Source: Saccopteryx bilineata
Lineage: Eukaryota; Chordata; Mammalia; Chiroptera; Emballonuridae
Direction of reading: 5' to 3'
Length of the DNA stretch: 64,000 nucleotides
NCBI RefSeq assembly: GCF_036850765.1
Contig: NC_089501.1
Location: 14,980,997 to 15,044,996 of the forward strand
Positions 1-12,500 of this stretch are shown here, one piece after another. The first letter of the stretch is position 1. Every line of letters starts with the position of its first letter. Both the position numbers and the translations under genes were made by a program. The notes under the pieces are model-generated. The model had not been told where the DNA came from and did not search any database. It saw only the letters and a program-made list of their open reading frames with translations.

Positions 1-769
1 TGGTGGGCAGCGCCACCTTTAACAAAGTGAGCATAATATATTTTATCTGTCCAATAGTCTGAGATTCTGGGTGGACATGAATTTGGGGAAAATACTATTA
101 AACCTAGAACAGTGGCTATACCTCCTTTCAGCTCTATTTGCTATACCTAACATTCTAAATATGAAATATTATGAAGTTAAAAACAGGACTTCTTGCAGCT
201 TGGATTAGTAGACAGAATTTTTTAATTTATTTTTTAAGTATGTCTTTTTACCAGATGAGGTCATTCAAGGTCAAAGGTTACCATGTATGAGGTTGAAACC
301 CACTATCTATCTTGTATAATACAGTGTTGCCAGCATTCATAGTATAGGCAAGAAAATAGTTAGAAACAGACTTTTCCCACAAATCTCTTTGGATGTTCCT
401 TTCAGCAAGTTTTCTCTAGAATGTCATAATTTGCATCCATCTTCCCTCCCCAGCTTCAACCTCCTTCTTGTTGACAATAAATAATCGCTGGGACTATGGA
501 AATTAAAAGCAGCAAATACGTGCCCAAGTATTGCTGACATCTTTCTGCAGGCTTCCTTAGGTAAGGAAGGAAGCCCTCCTGAACCAGGCCAAATAAGTTT
601 GTAAAATACAATGTTTATGTTCGCGTGCTTGTGGTTTACAATGGGACCTGGGCAACACCAGCTAAAAGTGGTCAATGAAGCTGCAAATTACCTTCCTGCT
701 TGGGAAAGGCTATTATTTTGCTAATGGAGTGGTTTCCATACTAGAAAGTTTTAAAGGAAGAAGCAAGGA
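1..769. other. Intergenic sequence, nothing recognised
   Basis: AT-rich DNA without splice-like coding signals or a repeat I can name. The open frame at 424-675 has no recognisable protein content. Confidence 0.5.
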
Positions 770-1115
770 GGAATGCAGGGCAAAGGGAGCCCATGGGGCA
801 TTATCTGAAAAACCCCTTCCTCTCTCCCTTTTTTAAACGTTTTTAAGACCTTAATGGGTGATTTCCAATGCTTATTCTTGACCTCACCTAAACCTTCTCC
901 CATCCTGAAGTTGTGTGATTGATGTGTACCTCTAGATAGAGGGGTCATGAGCCCTTTGCATGTAAACCTGTGTTCTGTAAAGGGTATATAAGATGTAAGA
1001 AATCTAACTTTGAGGAGCATGTGTTTGACTTGTCTCTTTAGGACGTCATGCTTCTCCACTGGCTAAATAAATACTACTTCTTTCATCAAGTTGTCTGGGC
1101 ATTTTGTCCTCCTTT
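770..1115 (+). mobile_element. Probable solo LTR-like relic
   Basis: A TATA box (TATATAAG, 985-992) is followed about 75 bases later by AATAAA (1066-1071) and a short T-rich tail. This is the compact promoter / poly(A) layout of a retroviral LTR (U3-R-U5). The ends are not fixed and I cannot name a family. An isolated promoter by chance is the alternative. Confidence 0.35.
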
Positions 1116-2814
1116 GATTTCTGCAATATAGGGATACCCTTTCTAAACATCTAGACCTGTAAGAAGAAAGAATCCAACCAAATAACAATTACCAGTTAAT
1201 ATATTGATAAGAAAGTATTCATCAAAATATAGAGCACTATTACAAACTCATTGCCTAAGTATCATATACACAATCTGAAAAAAATGGATCTTAAGCTACA
1301 AAACTATCCAGTAGATAATAAGGAGAAAAAAAATAAAGGTGCTGTGTTTCCAAATAATAGAAAATAAAGCCAAGTGACGTAAGATATTTTCTAAGTAAGC
1401 GTATTGTAATTTAACATATTTATGGCTGTGTTTTACAGATCTATCTGTCTGCTTCAGTCCTTCTTTGCTTTATCTAAGGTAGCCCAGTGAGGAAAAGGCA
1501 CATTGCCTAGATCGGGTTCAAGAAGAATTTATAAAAGTTGCTTATCCCCATAAGCCTTAATAACTTTTGAAGTGATACAAATGTCCTATAATCTAAGGAA
1601 AAATAGGAGCACAAAGAAGTTGTAGAGAAATTTGGAATAAGCAAAAGTGGTAATTGAATATCTTTAAGAGAAAACTATGCATCACTTAGAGCAGTCTCCC
1701 AGGTTATCTGACTCAAGCCGGACAATTGGAGCTATTTTATAACTCTTATAAGGTGTAGGTAACTAATAATAAGGCAAAGTAATTGTCTATTGACAATTCT
1801 TATCTATCACTATGCAATAAATTCTGACTAGCGCAGGCTCAATTGATTTCCCTTCCCTAGGATGGAAAAGAATTTTGCAATCACTTGCAAATTCATTTCA
1901 ATATTCCTGATTTATAAATGTCCTTTTTCTCTGGATTCTCTTTTGAATTCGTTTTAACAGCTTGTCCAGTTCCCTCATTTAATTAATGAGTTAAATAAAA
2001 TCTTTGACACATGTTCATTTTATATTCATGAATCATGTTACTTTTTTTGAAAATTATCCTTTAATAGATTTATGAAACAAAATATTCCACCATTGCAGAC
2101 TGAAAAGAAGCCTTCAACTTTTAATGAAAATTAAATCTAGCCCTTAGATTAAACATAAGTGAATTTATATATTTCTGGACTAGCAATCTTGTATTAAAGC
2201 ATTAATCCATGCATAGATGGAGTAATAGTTCAAGGTTATTAGAGGCACTATTTTTCTATAGAGTCTTCATTTTTCTGACTTCTGCTTGGAAAATTTTCAG
2301 ACCAACTCTGCTCCATGGCTAAGGAATAACTGGGATATAGCCATAAAAATGTGGATTCACTTGGTATGCCTTGTGAATTACCACATCAAAGTTGAGGTCG
2401 ACAGCAATGTAATTCTAAAAATAATGTATTACTTGATGACAATGCAATGACTATTACATTTGAATAATAAATTCACAATGTACAATACGTGTCACAGAGT
2501 AAGTGAAGAAGGAGCAGGAAAGGGAATATATCCTCCCATCCAGTCCTCTACATTGGGGGTAAGGGACATAGGGACCCACCTGAACTAAAACTCTTAGTTC
2601 AAGATAACCTCACTCCCACACACTCAAGCCCCAGGCAAAATTAAGAATAAATACATTAGAGAGTATGTCTTTGGCATATGTTAGCTGTCAATTTATGTCA
2701 ATCCTTCATGACTATCTCTAACTCAGTCCCTTCTGTCAATAGATTTTGAATAATTCTTTCAAACTATTAATAACTTTCAATGTTGCCTTTCCCAGGAACA
2801 GCTTTATTTTAAAA
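1116..2814. other. Intergenic AT-rich sequence, nothing recognised
   Basis: No coding, RNA or clear repeat signal. Minor T-rich and A-rich runs only. Confidence 0.5.
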
Positions 2815-4240
2815 AAGAATTGCAACCCACCCATACATAGTCAACTGGTCTTTGACAAAGAGCAAAGACAATTTAATGGAGAAAAAAATACTCCTTTCAA
2901 TAAATGGTGCTTTAACAAAAGGACACCCATGTACAAAAAAATGAATCTCAATACAGACCCTAAAGCTTTCAAACAAACACAAAATGGATCATAGACCTAA
3001 ATATAAAATGCAAAACTATAAAACTCCTAGAATAACATAGTAAAAACATCTATGTGCCTTGGGTTTGGTGATGACTTTTTAGCTACTTCATCAAAAGCAT
3101 AATCGTGCAAAGCAAAAATTGAAAAGTTTACTTTATTATAATTAAAAACTTCTGTTTTGAGAAAGACACTGTTAAAAGAATAAAAAAATACGCCATAGAA
3201 TGGGAGAAAATATTGCAGAACACATATCTGACAAAGAACTTGTGTCTAAAATATATAAAAATTCTTTAAACTCAATAACAATCAAACAGCCCAACTGAAA
3301 TATTGGCAAAAGATCTGCCCACCTCACCAAAGAAGACATACAGATAGCAAATAAACATATGAAAAGGCACTCAAATCATATATCAGTAGAAAATGCAAGT
3401 TAAAACAATAATGAGATGCCACTCCATACTTATTTGAATGATTAAGATCCAAAGCACTGATGATGCCAGATGCTGAAAAGGATGTGGAGCAGAAGGAAGT
3501 CTCACTCATTGCTGGTTGGATGCAACATGGTCCAGCCACTGTGGGAGACAGTTTGGCAGTGTCTTATAAAACCAAACATGGTCTTACGACATAATCCAGC
3601 CATCACTCTCCTAGGTATTTACCCAAAGGAGTTAAAAACTTATGTCAGCACGAAAACCTGAAGATGAATTTTTATAGCATAAATTTTTATTCATAATTGC
3701 CAAAACCTGGAAACAACCAAGTGTCCTTCAATAAATGAACAGATAAACTGCGCATGGGAAGATATGGAGGAACCTTACACGCATATTGCTAACTGACAGA
3801 AGCTAATCCGAAAGGATTGCACATTGTATGATTCCAACTATCTGACATTTAGGAAAAGGCAATACTATAGAGACAGTAAAACAATCAGCGGTTGCTAGGG
3901 CTTTGGGTAGACAGAGGTATAAGTAGAGCACAGAGATTTTGAGGGGCAGTTAACCTATTCTGTATAATACAGAATCGTGGATACATGACAAAAACCCATA
4001 GAACTGTTCAAATGAAGAGTAACCTAAATGTAAACTGTAGACTTCAGTTCATAATAGTATGTCAATATTAGTTCATCAATTATGGGATATGTACCACTCA
4101 AATGCAAGCTGTTAACCGAGAAACTGAATACAGAGGTTGAGGGCGAGTAGGTCTATTTCCTGTGCCATTTTTTATAAATCTACAAATACTCTATAAACAG
4201 AATCTATTCAAAGAGAATTGCAGGGTAAGTAAGTTGTTTA
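2815..4240 (+). mobile_element. Old L1 3' end (ORF2 end and 3' UTR), sense
   Basis: Matches the 3' part of L1 ORF2 as I know it: the 'ggtctttgacaaagagc' segment, 'ataaatggtgctttaacaaa', 'agaagacata', 'ggtatttacccaaaggag' and the 3' UTR with 'gcggttgctaggg'. Reading frames are broken throughout, so this is an ancient L1M-type copy without coding capacity. Confidence 0.85.
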
Positions 4241-4439
4241 ATGCAAAAGTGTGACTCGCTAGTTGTGGAATTTTGGTAGATGTTTTGGAATACGCTCTTC
4301 CCCAAAATCTCTTCACTCACAACAAAAAGAAGTGAGTGTTCCTCCGGTCAGTCATGTGGCCTTCCTAAATACTATGCAGGGACTTTGCTTTATTCTTTCT
4401 TCTCCAGACCCACTCTTCTTGTCCACTCCTGCCCCAGAC

Positions 4440-5305
4440 TAATTGATGGGCAAATATTAGCATTGAAAAGTCTTACATCATTACACATTTTGGCACCTTC
4501 AGATGACCTTGAAATAGGGAGATTATCCTGGATTATCAGGGTGGTCCAATTGTAACCACAGGAGCCCTTAAAAGGGACAGATGGAGACAAGAGATGGCAT
4601 TGTAAGAGGGACTGTGCCTTGCATTGCTGGCTTTGAAGAGAAAATAGAACTGTGAGCCAAAGAACGCAATGACCTCTCATAGCAGAAAAAGCAAAGAAAC
4701 ATATCCTCCCATAGAACCTCCAGAAGCATATCCCTCCATTGAGCCTCCAGAAGCATATCCTCCCATAGAGCCTCCAGAAGCATATCCTCCCATTGAGCCT
4801 CCAGAAGCATATCCTCCCATTGAGCCTCCAGAAGCATATCCTCCCATAGAGCCTCCACAAGCATATCCTCCCATTGAGCCTCCAGAAGCATATCCTCCCA
4901 TAGAGCCTCCACAAGCATATCCTCCCATAGAGCCTCCACAAGCATATCCTCCCATAGAGCCTCCACAAGCACATCCTCCCATAGAGCCTCCACAAGCATA
5001 TCCTCCCATAGAGCCTCCAGAAGCATATCCTCCCATTGAGCCTCCAGAAGCATATCCTCCCATAGAGCCTCCAGAAGCATATCCTCCCATAGAACCTCCA
5101 GAAGCATATCCTCCCATAGAGCCTCCAGAAGCATATCCTCCCATAGAGCCTCCAGAAAGGGAGATAGCCCTGCCAACACCTTGATTTGAGCCTGGTAAGA
5201 CCATTTTGAACTTGTGACCTCCAGAATTCCAAGATAAGTTGTGTTATGAACTAGTAAGTTTGTGGTCATTTGTTACAAAAGCAATAGGAAACTAATATGG
5301 AGGGG
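4440..5305 (+). mobile_element. MLT1-like (ERVL-MaLR) LTR relic enlarged by a minisatellite
   Basis: Left flank ('gaccttgaaatagggagatt', 'cttgcattgctggctttgaa') and right flank ('ccctgccaacaccttgattt', 'acctccagaattccaagata', 'ggtcatttgttac', 'aataggaaactaata') match the standard layout of MLT1-type LTRs. In the usual element a single 'cctccagaa' block sits between these. Here that block is a 17-copy tandem array (4700-5157). Noncoding relic. Confidence 0.75.
4700..5157. repeat. Minisatellite, 27-bp unit, about 17 copies
   Basis: Tandem repeats whose unit runs from 'catatcctcccatagag' to 'cctccagaag', with a few single-base variants (GAA/CAA, ATA/ATT, one CAT for TAT). Because 27 is divisible by 3 and the unit has no stop in several frames, long open frames appear on both strands, for example a PPEAYPPIE repeat on the plus strand. 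These are artefacts of the array, not genes. Confidence 0.95.
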
Positions 5306-5714
5306 ATATAGGGAAGAAATCACCAGAAAAGTTTCTGGAAAAGCAGGTGTAACTTTCAGGAGTAGAGAAGCCCATGAGGAAGCAGGTTTGGGAAGGAGGA
5401 GGTATTTAATTCTGAGCACAAAACATGAGAATGTCTAGTGCAGAAATCCCAACTGGTTTTCAGCACCAGAACTTTTAAAACATGCAATACCTGGCAATTG
5501 AGTCAGGGGCACTGACCTCTTTTCCCTTAGATTGTCAAATAAAAAAATGACAACAGCCAAGATAGCAATAACCGGCTGGTGTGAACGAATCGAAATTATA
5601 TCATTTTTTTTTGTCAGATTGGCAAAAAATATATATTTTTTGTGCTGTATAATTTTAGTAATTAATTTATCTGTGGCATGAGATGAGATGAAAAACGTTG
5701 GAAAACTCAAGTCT

Positions 5715-5995
5715 AGTGAGTGGTTCAGAGTCAGGCTTTGTAGTCAAATAGGCCTGGTTCTTATTATAGCTCTGCCTCTAATAAGCTGCTGTAACTTGGT
5801 AGAGATATTAAACCTATCTGGCCCTCATCTCTGCCTGAAGTGGAGATAAACATAGCCCTCACTTCACAGAGTACTACCTAAAGAAATAAAGGGGATAATT
5901 TATGCAAGGCCCTTGTACTTGGTTGCCATGTGCACAAATGTTGGATGATGATGATGATGATATAGAAGACACTTCCTGTGCGCTGTTTTTTAGTC
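5715..5995 (+). mobile_element. MIR SINE, sense
   Basis: Degraded MIR: 'gttcagagtcaggctttgtag', 'ctctgcctctaataagctgctgtaact', 'taaacctatctggccctcat', 'aaaggggataat' align in order with the MIR consensus. It ends in a short (GAT)n run at 5943-5962. Confidence 0.75.
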
Positions 5996-6809
5996 CACAC
6001 GGGCCATTAAATAATTGTAACCACTTGTTTTATGACTAATCAGTGTAGACACAAAACATGTAAATTATATTTTCTGTTTGTTTACATTATAATTTCCCAA
6101 CCTTGTGCATATGTATGCATTTATTTTTTAAGCAGATAGTGTGCTCCTGTTTTAAGCCAGACCTTGGCTTTGCCCGTACAAAGCCTGCAGTTAGCCTAAA
6201 GCCTGATGGTGCTACGCTCTCGGAGCTCTGGGGTGGGGAAGGGCAGAAATAGCAGTCACAGGAAAGATTAACAAGAGATCCACAAGATGGAAGAAAATGG
6301 ACCTTACTTAGGTAGGAGTTGTTATCACTGCATCTCTCATCCGCTGAAAGCTCCACACCCTCCCGAGTGACCTATGCTTTCCAGACCACATTTTCTCCTT
6401 AGTGCTTCTGGGGCGAAGGACAGATTGCACCTCTCCATCTCTGGAGGAAAGTATAAACCAAGTTTAGTAAGTCAAGGTGTCTCCTCTAAAAGAGCTTAAA
6501 GTTTGGCAGGAGACCAGCACCAAAGAATGGCATAAAAAGTTTGTCCCTGGATCAGACCAAGCACTTCACCTGAATTGCGGAGACTCAAAGAACACAGGTT
6601 GCAGCATGACAAAGGAGAGTACTCCAGAGGGAGATGTAAAAGGAAAAAAAGTCTCTAGTTAACTGGAGTTCCGTTTTCCAACTCTGACTCTTCACTGCCT
6701 TGTTGTGTATTACACTTACTCCACTTTCCAAAAAAGTATGTAGAATATAAGCGACAATCACTTAGAACCCAAGATTATAGGAGAATGCTGTTTTTCAACT
6801 CTGGGTGAA
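5996..6809. other. Intergenic sequence, nothing recognised
   Basis: No convincing gene or repeat. Short open frames at 6087-6356 and 6477-6662 have no recognisable content. Confidence 0.5.
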
Positions 6810-6990
6810 TACTTACTGATAGACTATTTTCAGTTTTTTGGTTTCTATAAATAAAATGTTATATTCATGCACAAGTCTTTTTTAAGCATATGTTCATATT
6901 TGTATCAAACATCTAGAGTAGAATTTCCGGGTTATAGGGTAGATATATGTTCAGTTTCAAATTTCTGTTACCAGGAGGGCAACAGAGATC
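6810..6990 (-). mobile_element. L1 ORF2 3'-end fragment, antisense
   Basis: 'acaagtcttttttaagcata', 'tctagagtagaatttccggg' and 'ttatagggtagatatatgtt' correspond to the antisense of the L1 ORF2 terminal region (usual form: tggaattgctgggtcatatgg). Heavily diverged. Confidence 0.65.
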
Positions 6991-7410
6991 ATAAAGTGAG
7001 AGTGGTATTTAAGTTACAACAGGTTGGCTAACATGCAGATTTTTTTCTTCTTGTGAATACACTGCATTTTTTTCAGGGACAGCAATTTTATTTAAACATT
7101 CTAGAAACCTTTTATTGTGACTTCAGTCTTCAGAGCGGAATCCCCACCTAAATCAATGAGTGTCTTGACCGACATGCTGCTGGAGTGCTGTTCCCTAGCC
7201 AAGCCGGCCCCACGGTGTCCACACTCTGCCATTTAATCCATTTCTAACAACATCTTTCAAACCTCTTTTTAACCAAGTCTTTTGCTTTTCTACCTACAAT
7301 GGTTTCATCTGGTTGGGGATTTGGCATAAAAAGCTCAAAGTATTGACAAAATCACTGGGATGTATCCTATCAAAGCTCTCTGTTGACTCCCTCATCAAAA
7401 CATTTCTTTT

Positions 7411-7795
7411 GCCCTGGCCAGTTGACTCAGTGGTAGAGCGTTGGCCTGGCGTGTCGAAGTCCCGGTTTCGATTCCCGGTCATGGCACACAGGAGAAGTGC
7501 CCATCTGCATCTCCACCCCTCCCCTTTCCTTCCTATCTCTCTCTTCCCCTCCGGCAGTCAAGGCTTCATTGGAGCAAAGTTGGCCCGGGCGCTGAGGATG
7601 GCTCCATGGCCTCTGCCTCAGGCACTAGAATGGCTCTGGCCACAGCAGAGCAACGGCCCAGATGGGCAGAGCATCGCCCCTTGGTGGGCATGTTGGGTGG
7701 ATCCCAATTGGGTGCATGCGGGAGTCTGTCTGACTGCCTCCCCATTTCCAACTTCAGAAAAATACAAAAACAAACAAAAGGAAATATTTTTTTAA
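7411..7795 (+). mobile_element. Bat tRNA-derived SINE, long type
   Basis: The head is GCCCTGGCCAGTTGACTCAG with a recognisable A box and a B box (GGTTTCGATTCCC). The body has the pyrimidine-rich and 'caaggcttcattggag' modules, then 'gggagtctgtctgactgcct' and an A-rich tail. Modestly diverged from the younger copies at 24647 and 31595. Its 3' half is the source of the duplication at 35560-35887. Confidence 0.92.
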
Positions 7796-7948
7796 AACAG
7801 ACCAAAAAGATTATTTATCTTTCATTCTGGAGGAGAACTGTCTTCACTAATCATCATAGAAATACTTTAGGATTTTATCCACTCTGCTTTTATTTATTTA
7901 TAAAATTAAATTTAATGGGGTGACATTGATCAATAAGTGTACATAGGT
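7621..7948. repeat. Source copy of a 328-bp dispersed duplication
   Basis: Aligns without gaps to 35560-35887 (constant offset 27939) with seven mismatches by my count. It spans the 3' half of the SINE, the unique stretch behind it and the first about 60 bp of the adjacent antisense L1 3' end. Here the flanks continue naturally into SINE and L1, so this is the ancestral arrangement. Confidence 0.95.
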
Positions 7949-8842
7949 TTTAGGTAAACATTTCTATAGCATTTGAACTGTTGTGTTGTGTACTCATCAC
8001 TCAAAGTCGAATCACTCTCCATCACTGCATACTTGTCCTTCTTTACTCCCCTCCCCACTCTCCTCCCTCACAAACGCCTCCCCCAGTGACCACTTTTATC
8101 TATGTTCGTGAGTCTGTTTTATATCTCACCTATATGTAAAATCATACAGTTCTTAGCTTTTTGATTTATTTTGCTCACTATAATGTTCTCCAGGTCTATC
8201 CATGTTGTCATAAATAGCAAAATGTCATCATCTTATATGGCTGAGTAGCAGTCTGTTGTATATCTGTACATCTTCTTTATCCAGTCCTCTATTGAGGGAC
8301 ATTTTGGTTGTTTCCATGTCTTGGCCACTGTGAATAATGCTGTGATGAACATGGGGGTGCATGTGTCTTTACGTACCAATGTTTTCAAGTTCTTTGAGTA
8401 ACCAGTAGAGGGATTGCTCAGTCATATGGTAGTTCGTCTTAGTTTTTTGAGGAACCCCCATACTTTCTTCCATAATGGCTGTACCAGTTTACATTCCCAT
8501 CAGTAGTGAATGAGGGTTCCTTTTTCTCCACAGCCTAACACTTGTTATTACCTGTCTTGTTGGTAATAGCCATTCTAACAGGTGTGAGGTAGTATCTCAT
8601 TGTAGTTTTGATTTGAATTTCTCGAATAGCTCATGAAGATGAGCATCTGTTCATATATTTTTTGGCCATTTGTATGTCTTCTTGGGAGAAGTGTCTATTC
8701 AGGCCCTCTCCCCATTTTTAATTGGAATGTTGCCTTGTTTGTTGCTTTGTGAGTTCTTTATATATTTTGGATATTAACCCCTTATTGGAGCTGTTGTTTG
8801 CAAATATCATCTCTCATTTGGTTGGCTGCCTTCTTGTTTTCT
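7885..8842 (-). mobile_element. L1 3' end, antisense, 5'-truncated
   Basis: Reads as the reverse of the L1 3' UTR and ORF2 end: 'ggggtgacattgatcaataa', 'ggctgagtagcagtctgttg', 'ccagtcctctattgaggg', 'ggtgtgaggtagtatctcat', 'ttcttgggagaagtgtct'. The element is truncated at about 8842. Frames are interrupted, but divergence is lower than for the L1 at 2.8-4.2 kb. Confidence 0.9.
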
Positions 8843-9569
8843 AAGATGTTTGCTTGCAACCTAAAAAGTCTGTGATGCATGATTTTTCAAAGTGTTCCTT
8901 CATCTGTTAACTGAATTAGATGACTCTAGCCATGTGGGTTAGCTGGGCTGGAAACAAATAAACTGCTAATCCAAATATTAACCAACTTCCCAGAGACACT
9001 GATGCTATAGCCCATCGATGTTAGACCAAGGAGCCAGAGTGCCATCCACAAGGCATCTCTGGATTTAGGCTGGCAAACCATCCAAACTGAGATGTCAAGG
9101 TCACATTTATATATGATTCAGTAAGGTTTTTAAGGTCTGATTAGAAGGGGAAAATAAAGATTTCACTCACCAGTCCAATCTTCCAGCAATATAGAAACTA
9201 AAACAGATTTTGTCTGTTGGAAAAGTAGAAAAAACATTCTTGATATAAATATTTCAGAATCAAAAGGGGGGACACAGCACTATTAGCCAAAATTGATACA
9301 GACTTGCGTTTATAGTTACAGCAGGCACGCACCATCAGTAAAGCTCAGTGCCCTGCAGCATGGGAAGGCCATGAGGAAAGCTTTTCAGTAATGGGAAAGA
9401 AATTTCAAGACACACTTAAAGCAGAAGCTCCCACTTTCTAGTCACAGAGTCTCTGGTGTATTTATACAACTTTTACCTAAAGACCAGTCCGCATATTCTT
9501 ATCACTGAACACTCAGAAGAATTTGAAATTTCAAATACATTATTATATTAAAATTAGGCACATGAAGAC
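8843..9569. other. Repeat-free flank distal to the CEP85L end
   Basis: No recognisable repeat or gene. It may include distal 3' UTR if a later poly(A) site is used. Confidence 0.4.
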
Positions 9570-9578
9570 ATAAATCTT

Positions 9579-9596
9579 TTTATTAAAAAATTTATT
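9579..9596 (-). promoter_or_regulatory. Candidate poly(A) signals of CEP85L
   Basis: Two AATAAA hexamers on the minus strand, 12 bases apart, at the distal end of the repeat-free block downstream of the CEP85L stop codon. Transcript 3'-end data would be needed to confirm use. Confidence 0.35.
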
Positions 9597-12500
9597 TCTC
9601 TGTAAATACAAATTCCAACACCAACAAACAATAATAGTCCAGTGGAAAAATACTTAGCTATGAACATTGAAAACTTTTTCTTTTAATTTAATAAATAGAA
9701 CTTTGGCATTCAAAATCCTAGCTGTAAACCCTATTAAAAAAAAAAAACCAAAACAAAACAAAAAATAACCCCTTCACATAAAAGAGGCAAGAACGACAGA
9801 ACAGAAAGCATAAGCCAACCAGTGGCTTCCCATTCTTTTTACAATGGATGTATTTCAATTAAGTCATGACCGCTGTATTTACACATGAGGTATTCTGGGT
9901 GGTTCAAAAACTGAACCTAGTTTACAAACACCACCAGCCACAATGGCTGATTATACACTCTGCTGTGCTCTTCATGTAACCACCTAGCACCTTACCACTT
10001 CTTGTCATCACACCAATGTGACGCTGAACCTTACATCTATGTACTTAAATATTTATACATATATGTACACACATATACACACAAATGATATTCCAAAGGA
10101 GTTTCCTGCTCACCATATGGGGAAAAGGCTGGGTTCCAAAGAAATGTATCTGATACCTTCTCTCTTGTTTACTAAGTTACCTACCTAGTAATAAAAAACT
10201 GCTTTAAAAAAAATCCTTAATCATTCCACTTACAGAAGAACAAGGTGCAACAATCATCAACATCCTTATAGCTTATGTAAAACAGAAATGAATGCTCACT
10301 GCAGGCAAAAAGGCACAAACGGTCTGTGTGCAGCTGCAAGAGTGTTGTTAATGACTTACTGTTGAAACTACACTCTAAACATATTCAACACTTCTTTTAA
10401 ATAAGAAAAAATCCAAAAATTTCCCCCTTTCATGATTAAATACTATTAAATGTACAATATTACCATACAGCAATATACCACCATGGCATTTTGGGGTGAG
10501 GTTGGAAATTATACTGAATATACCAAATAAATAGTTTTTCTTGTTTTGTGAACACTAAAAGAAATTGTTGAAAATGGAACTGAAATGAAATGAACTTTGG
10601 CTCTGAGAGCTAGGTCTAAGTGAGCATGGTTATAAAATTGCTTATTTCTGTTAACTACATATCTACAATGGAAGAAACCTATTTAAGAGAATGCCAATAA
10701 TACAAACTGAAGGTCTGGCTGAGCTGTACTATCTATGCAAAAACCTAGTCCAAGTTCTCAGCTGCTATTCAATGAACTCTTACTGCTATTGAAAGAATGT
10801 TTTCGCAATAAAGTAGTTCCTTTAAAAAAATATCCTCTAAGAGATTCCCATTAATAAGTCTTGAACTATGACAACATTAATTTGTAAGCTCATTAATAAG
10901 TCAGAAATGTACAATATCCATTTTAGCAAAACTTCCCAGCCCTTGAGACTGTCTCTAACTACTAGAAAAAAATCTATTTCAGTTTAATAAATTGTCATAA
11001 ACAAAATAAATCTCACTAAAATATTGTTTACATTAAATGCTGAATATTGTTTCAAACATAAAATGGAGCCACACTTATGAAAAGAAAATTCTGGCATGAA
11101 TTATCTGGTCTATACACTTAAGCTTTGTAAAATGAGAGACCACTGAAAACTTACTAACAATTAACTAAAGTCATTCTTTTATTCTGACATCAAATGAAAA
11201 GACTACTATGTGCCTTTGAAACCACGGGTGATTTGGGTCTTTTATTGAGACAACTGTTACTGTATCCCTGTTTTCAGGTGAATGAAGCAGAATTAGCTCA
11301 ACCTCAAAACCAAGATGACTAATAATAAATGTTGATATTGCACGAGACACTTTCTTAAAAGACAAGCATTTAATTCACAAAAGCATAACTTAAAAAGTTT
11401 TTATATCTAAGGATATTTTCAAATATATTTACTTTAAAATTAGGTTATTTTTCATCTCAGACCTATATCACTGTAATAACTTCCAAGAATTCCTAGTTCA
11501 AACTAGCATAAAAGACTGTCTTGGAAAGGGGAACTTTCTGAAAAATCAAAATCAAAATTAAATACTGATGAATTAGAGTGCTACTCGTTTATCCCCCCCA
11601 AACACCCTACAAGGCTGCTTTCCTTCACTACTCCACACTCCAAGGGATTACATTTTGTAATTCAAGGTTATACTTAAACTATCATATCTTAATTCCCTTT
11701 TCTTTGGAGTATATGCATTTTGGAAAACAAAATACATCAGCAGTAGCTTGTTAATTTCTCACTAAGTTAAAAATATTTTACCTCAAGATATATGAATTAA
11801 GTGAAATTCTGTAGAAGTTTTAGAAAACTTATTTTTGAAAAAAAATATTTTATCTAAGCTAAGACACACAAAAAATATATTTATAATGGAGTAAAACAAA
11901 TGACCAAAAGTTTGTTTAAAACAATAATAATAACTATAAAATACCTAAACATATACTAAAAACCTAGGAAATATTTAAGAACCTAGAGATCCAAATAAAT
12001 CAGTGATTATTTGCTCATCAGTACTGTTATCTTAGTAGGCCTTTAGTTCTAAATTGTGGAGCTTGGGGGCAGGGGATGCCATTCAAAGAGAATGGAAAAA
12101 TGCACATTGCACTTGTGACTTCTCTAAGATGCTACTATATGCTTTACTGCAAAGGGTCATTTTTACAGATAATAGTTTTTACAGGAATTTTTTTTTGCAT
12201 CAAATTTTGGGTAGAAATTTTCTACTACCTGATTGTCTTCAACTCACCAATATTAAAAAGCAAATGAACACACATTAGAAAGCCAAGTTCTTCCCAGTGA
12301 TTAGGTCCCTGCTTACTAGTGTTGGGGGCCTTGGGATGCAGAATCACTACAGTGCACTGACTTCTTAGTGCCCAGAACCTAAGAAGTAAGAAGAGCAGGG
12401 AGGACTCAGGCACTGAACAGAGAGAAGTCTGATGTCCTCCCAACGTATTATAATTGACTGTTTTAATGTAACTATAAAAGAACTTATTGAGAGCTGTATG

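Noticed and set aside
4700..5157. Regular repeats resembling a CRISPR array
   Set aside because: Units are directly adjacent with no spacers, in a mammalian genome.
4390..5269. Several long open frames (up to 280 codons) with repeated FWRLYGRIC, LEALWEDML, PPEAYPPIE or GGSMGGYA
   Set aside because: All are frames of one 27-bp minisatellite whose period is a multiple of three. No gene context, and the flanks are an LTR relic.
7411..7490. A functional tRNA gene (A and B boxes present)
   Set aside because: The boxes belong to SINE heads. The cloverleaf is not maintained and the same unit recurs many times.
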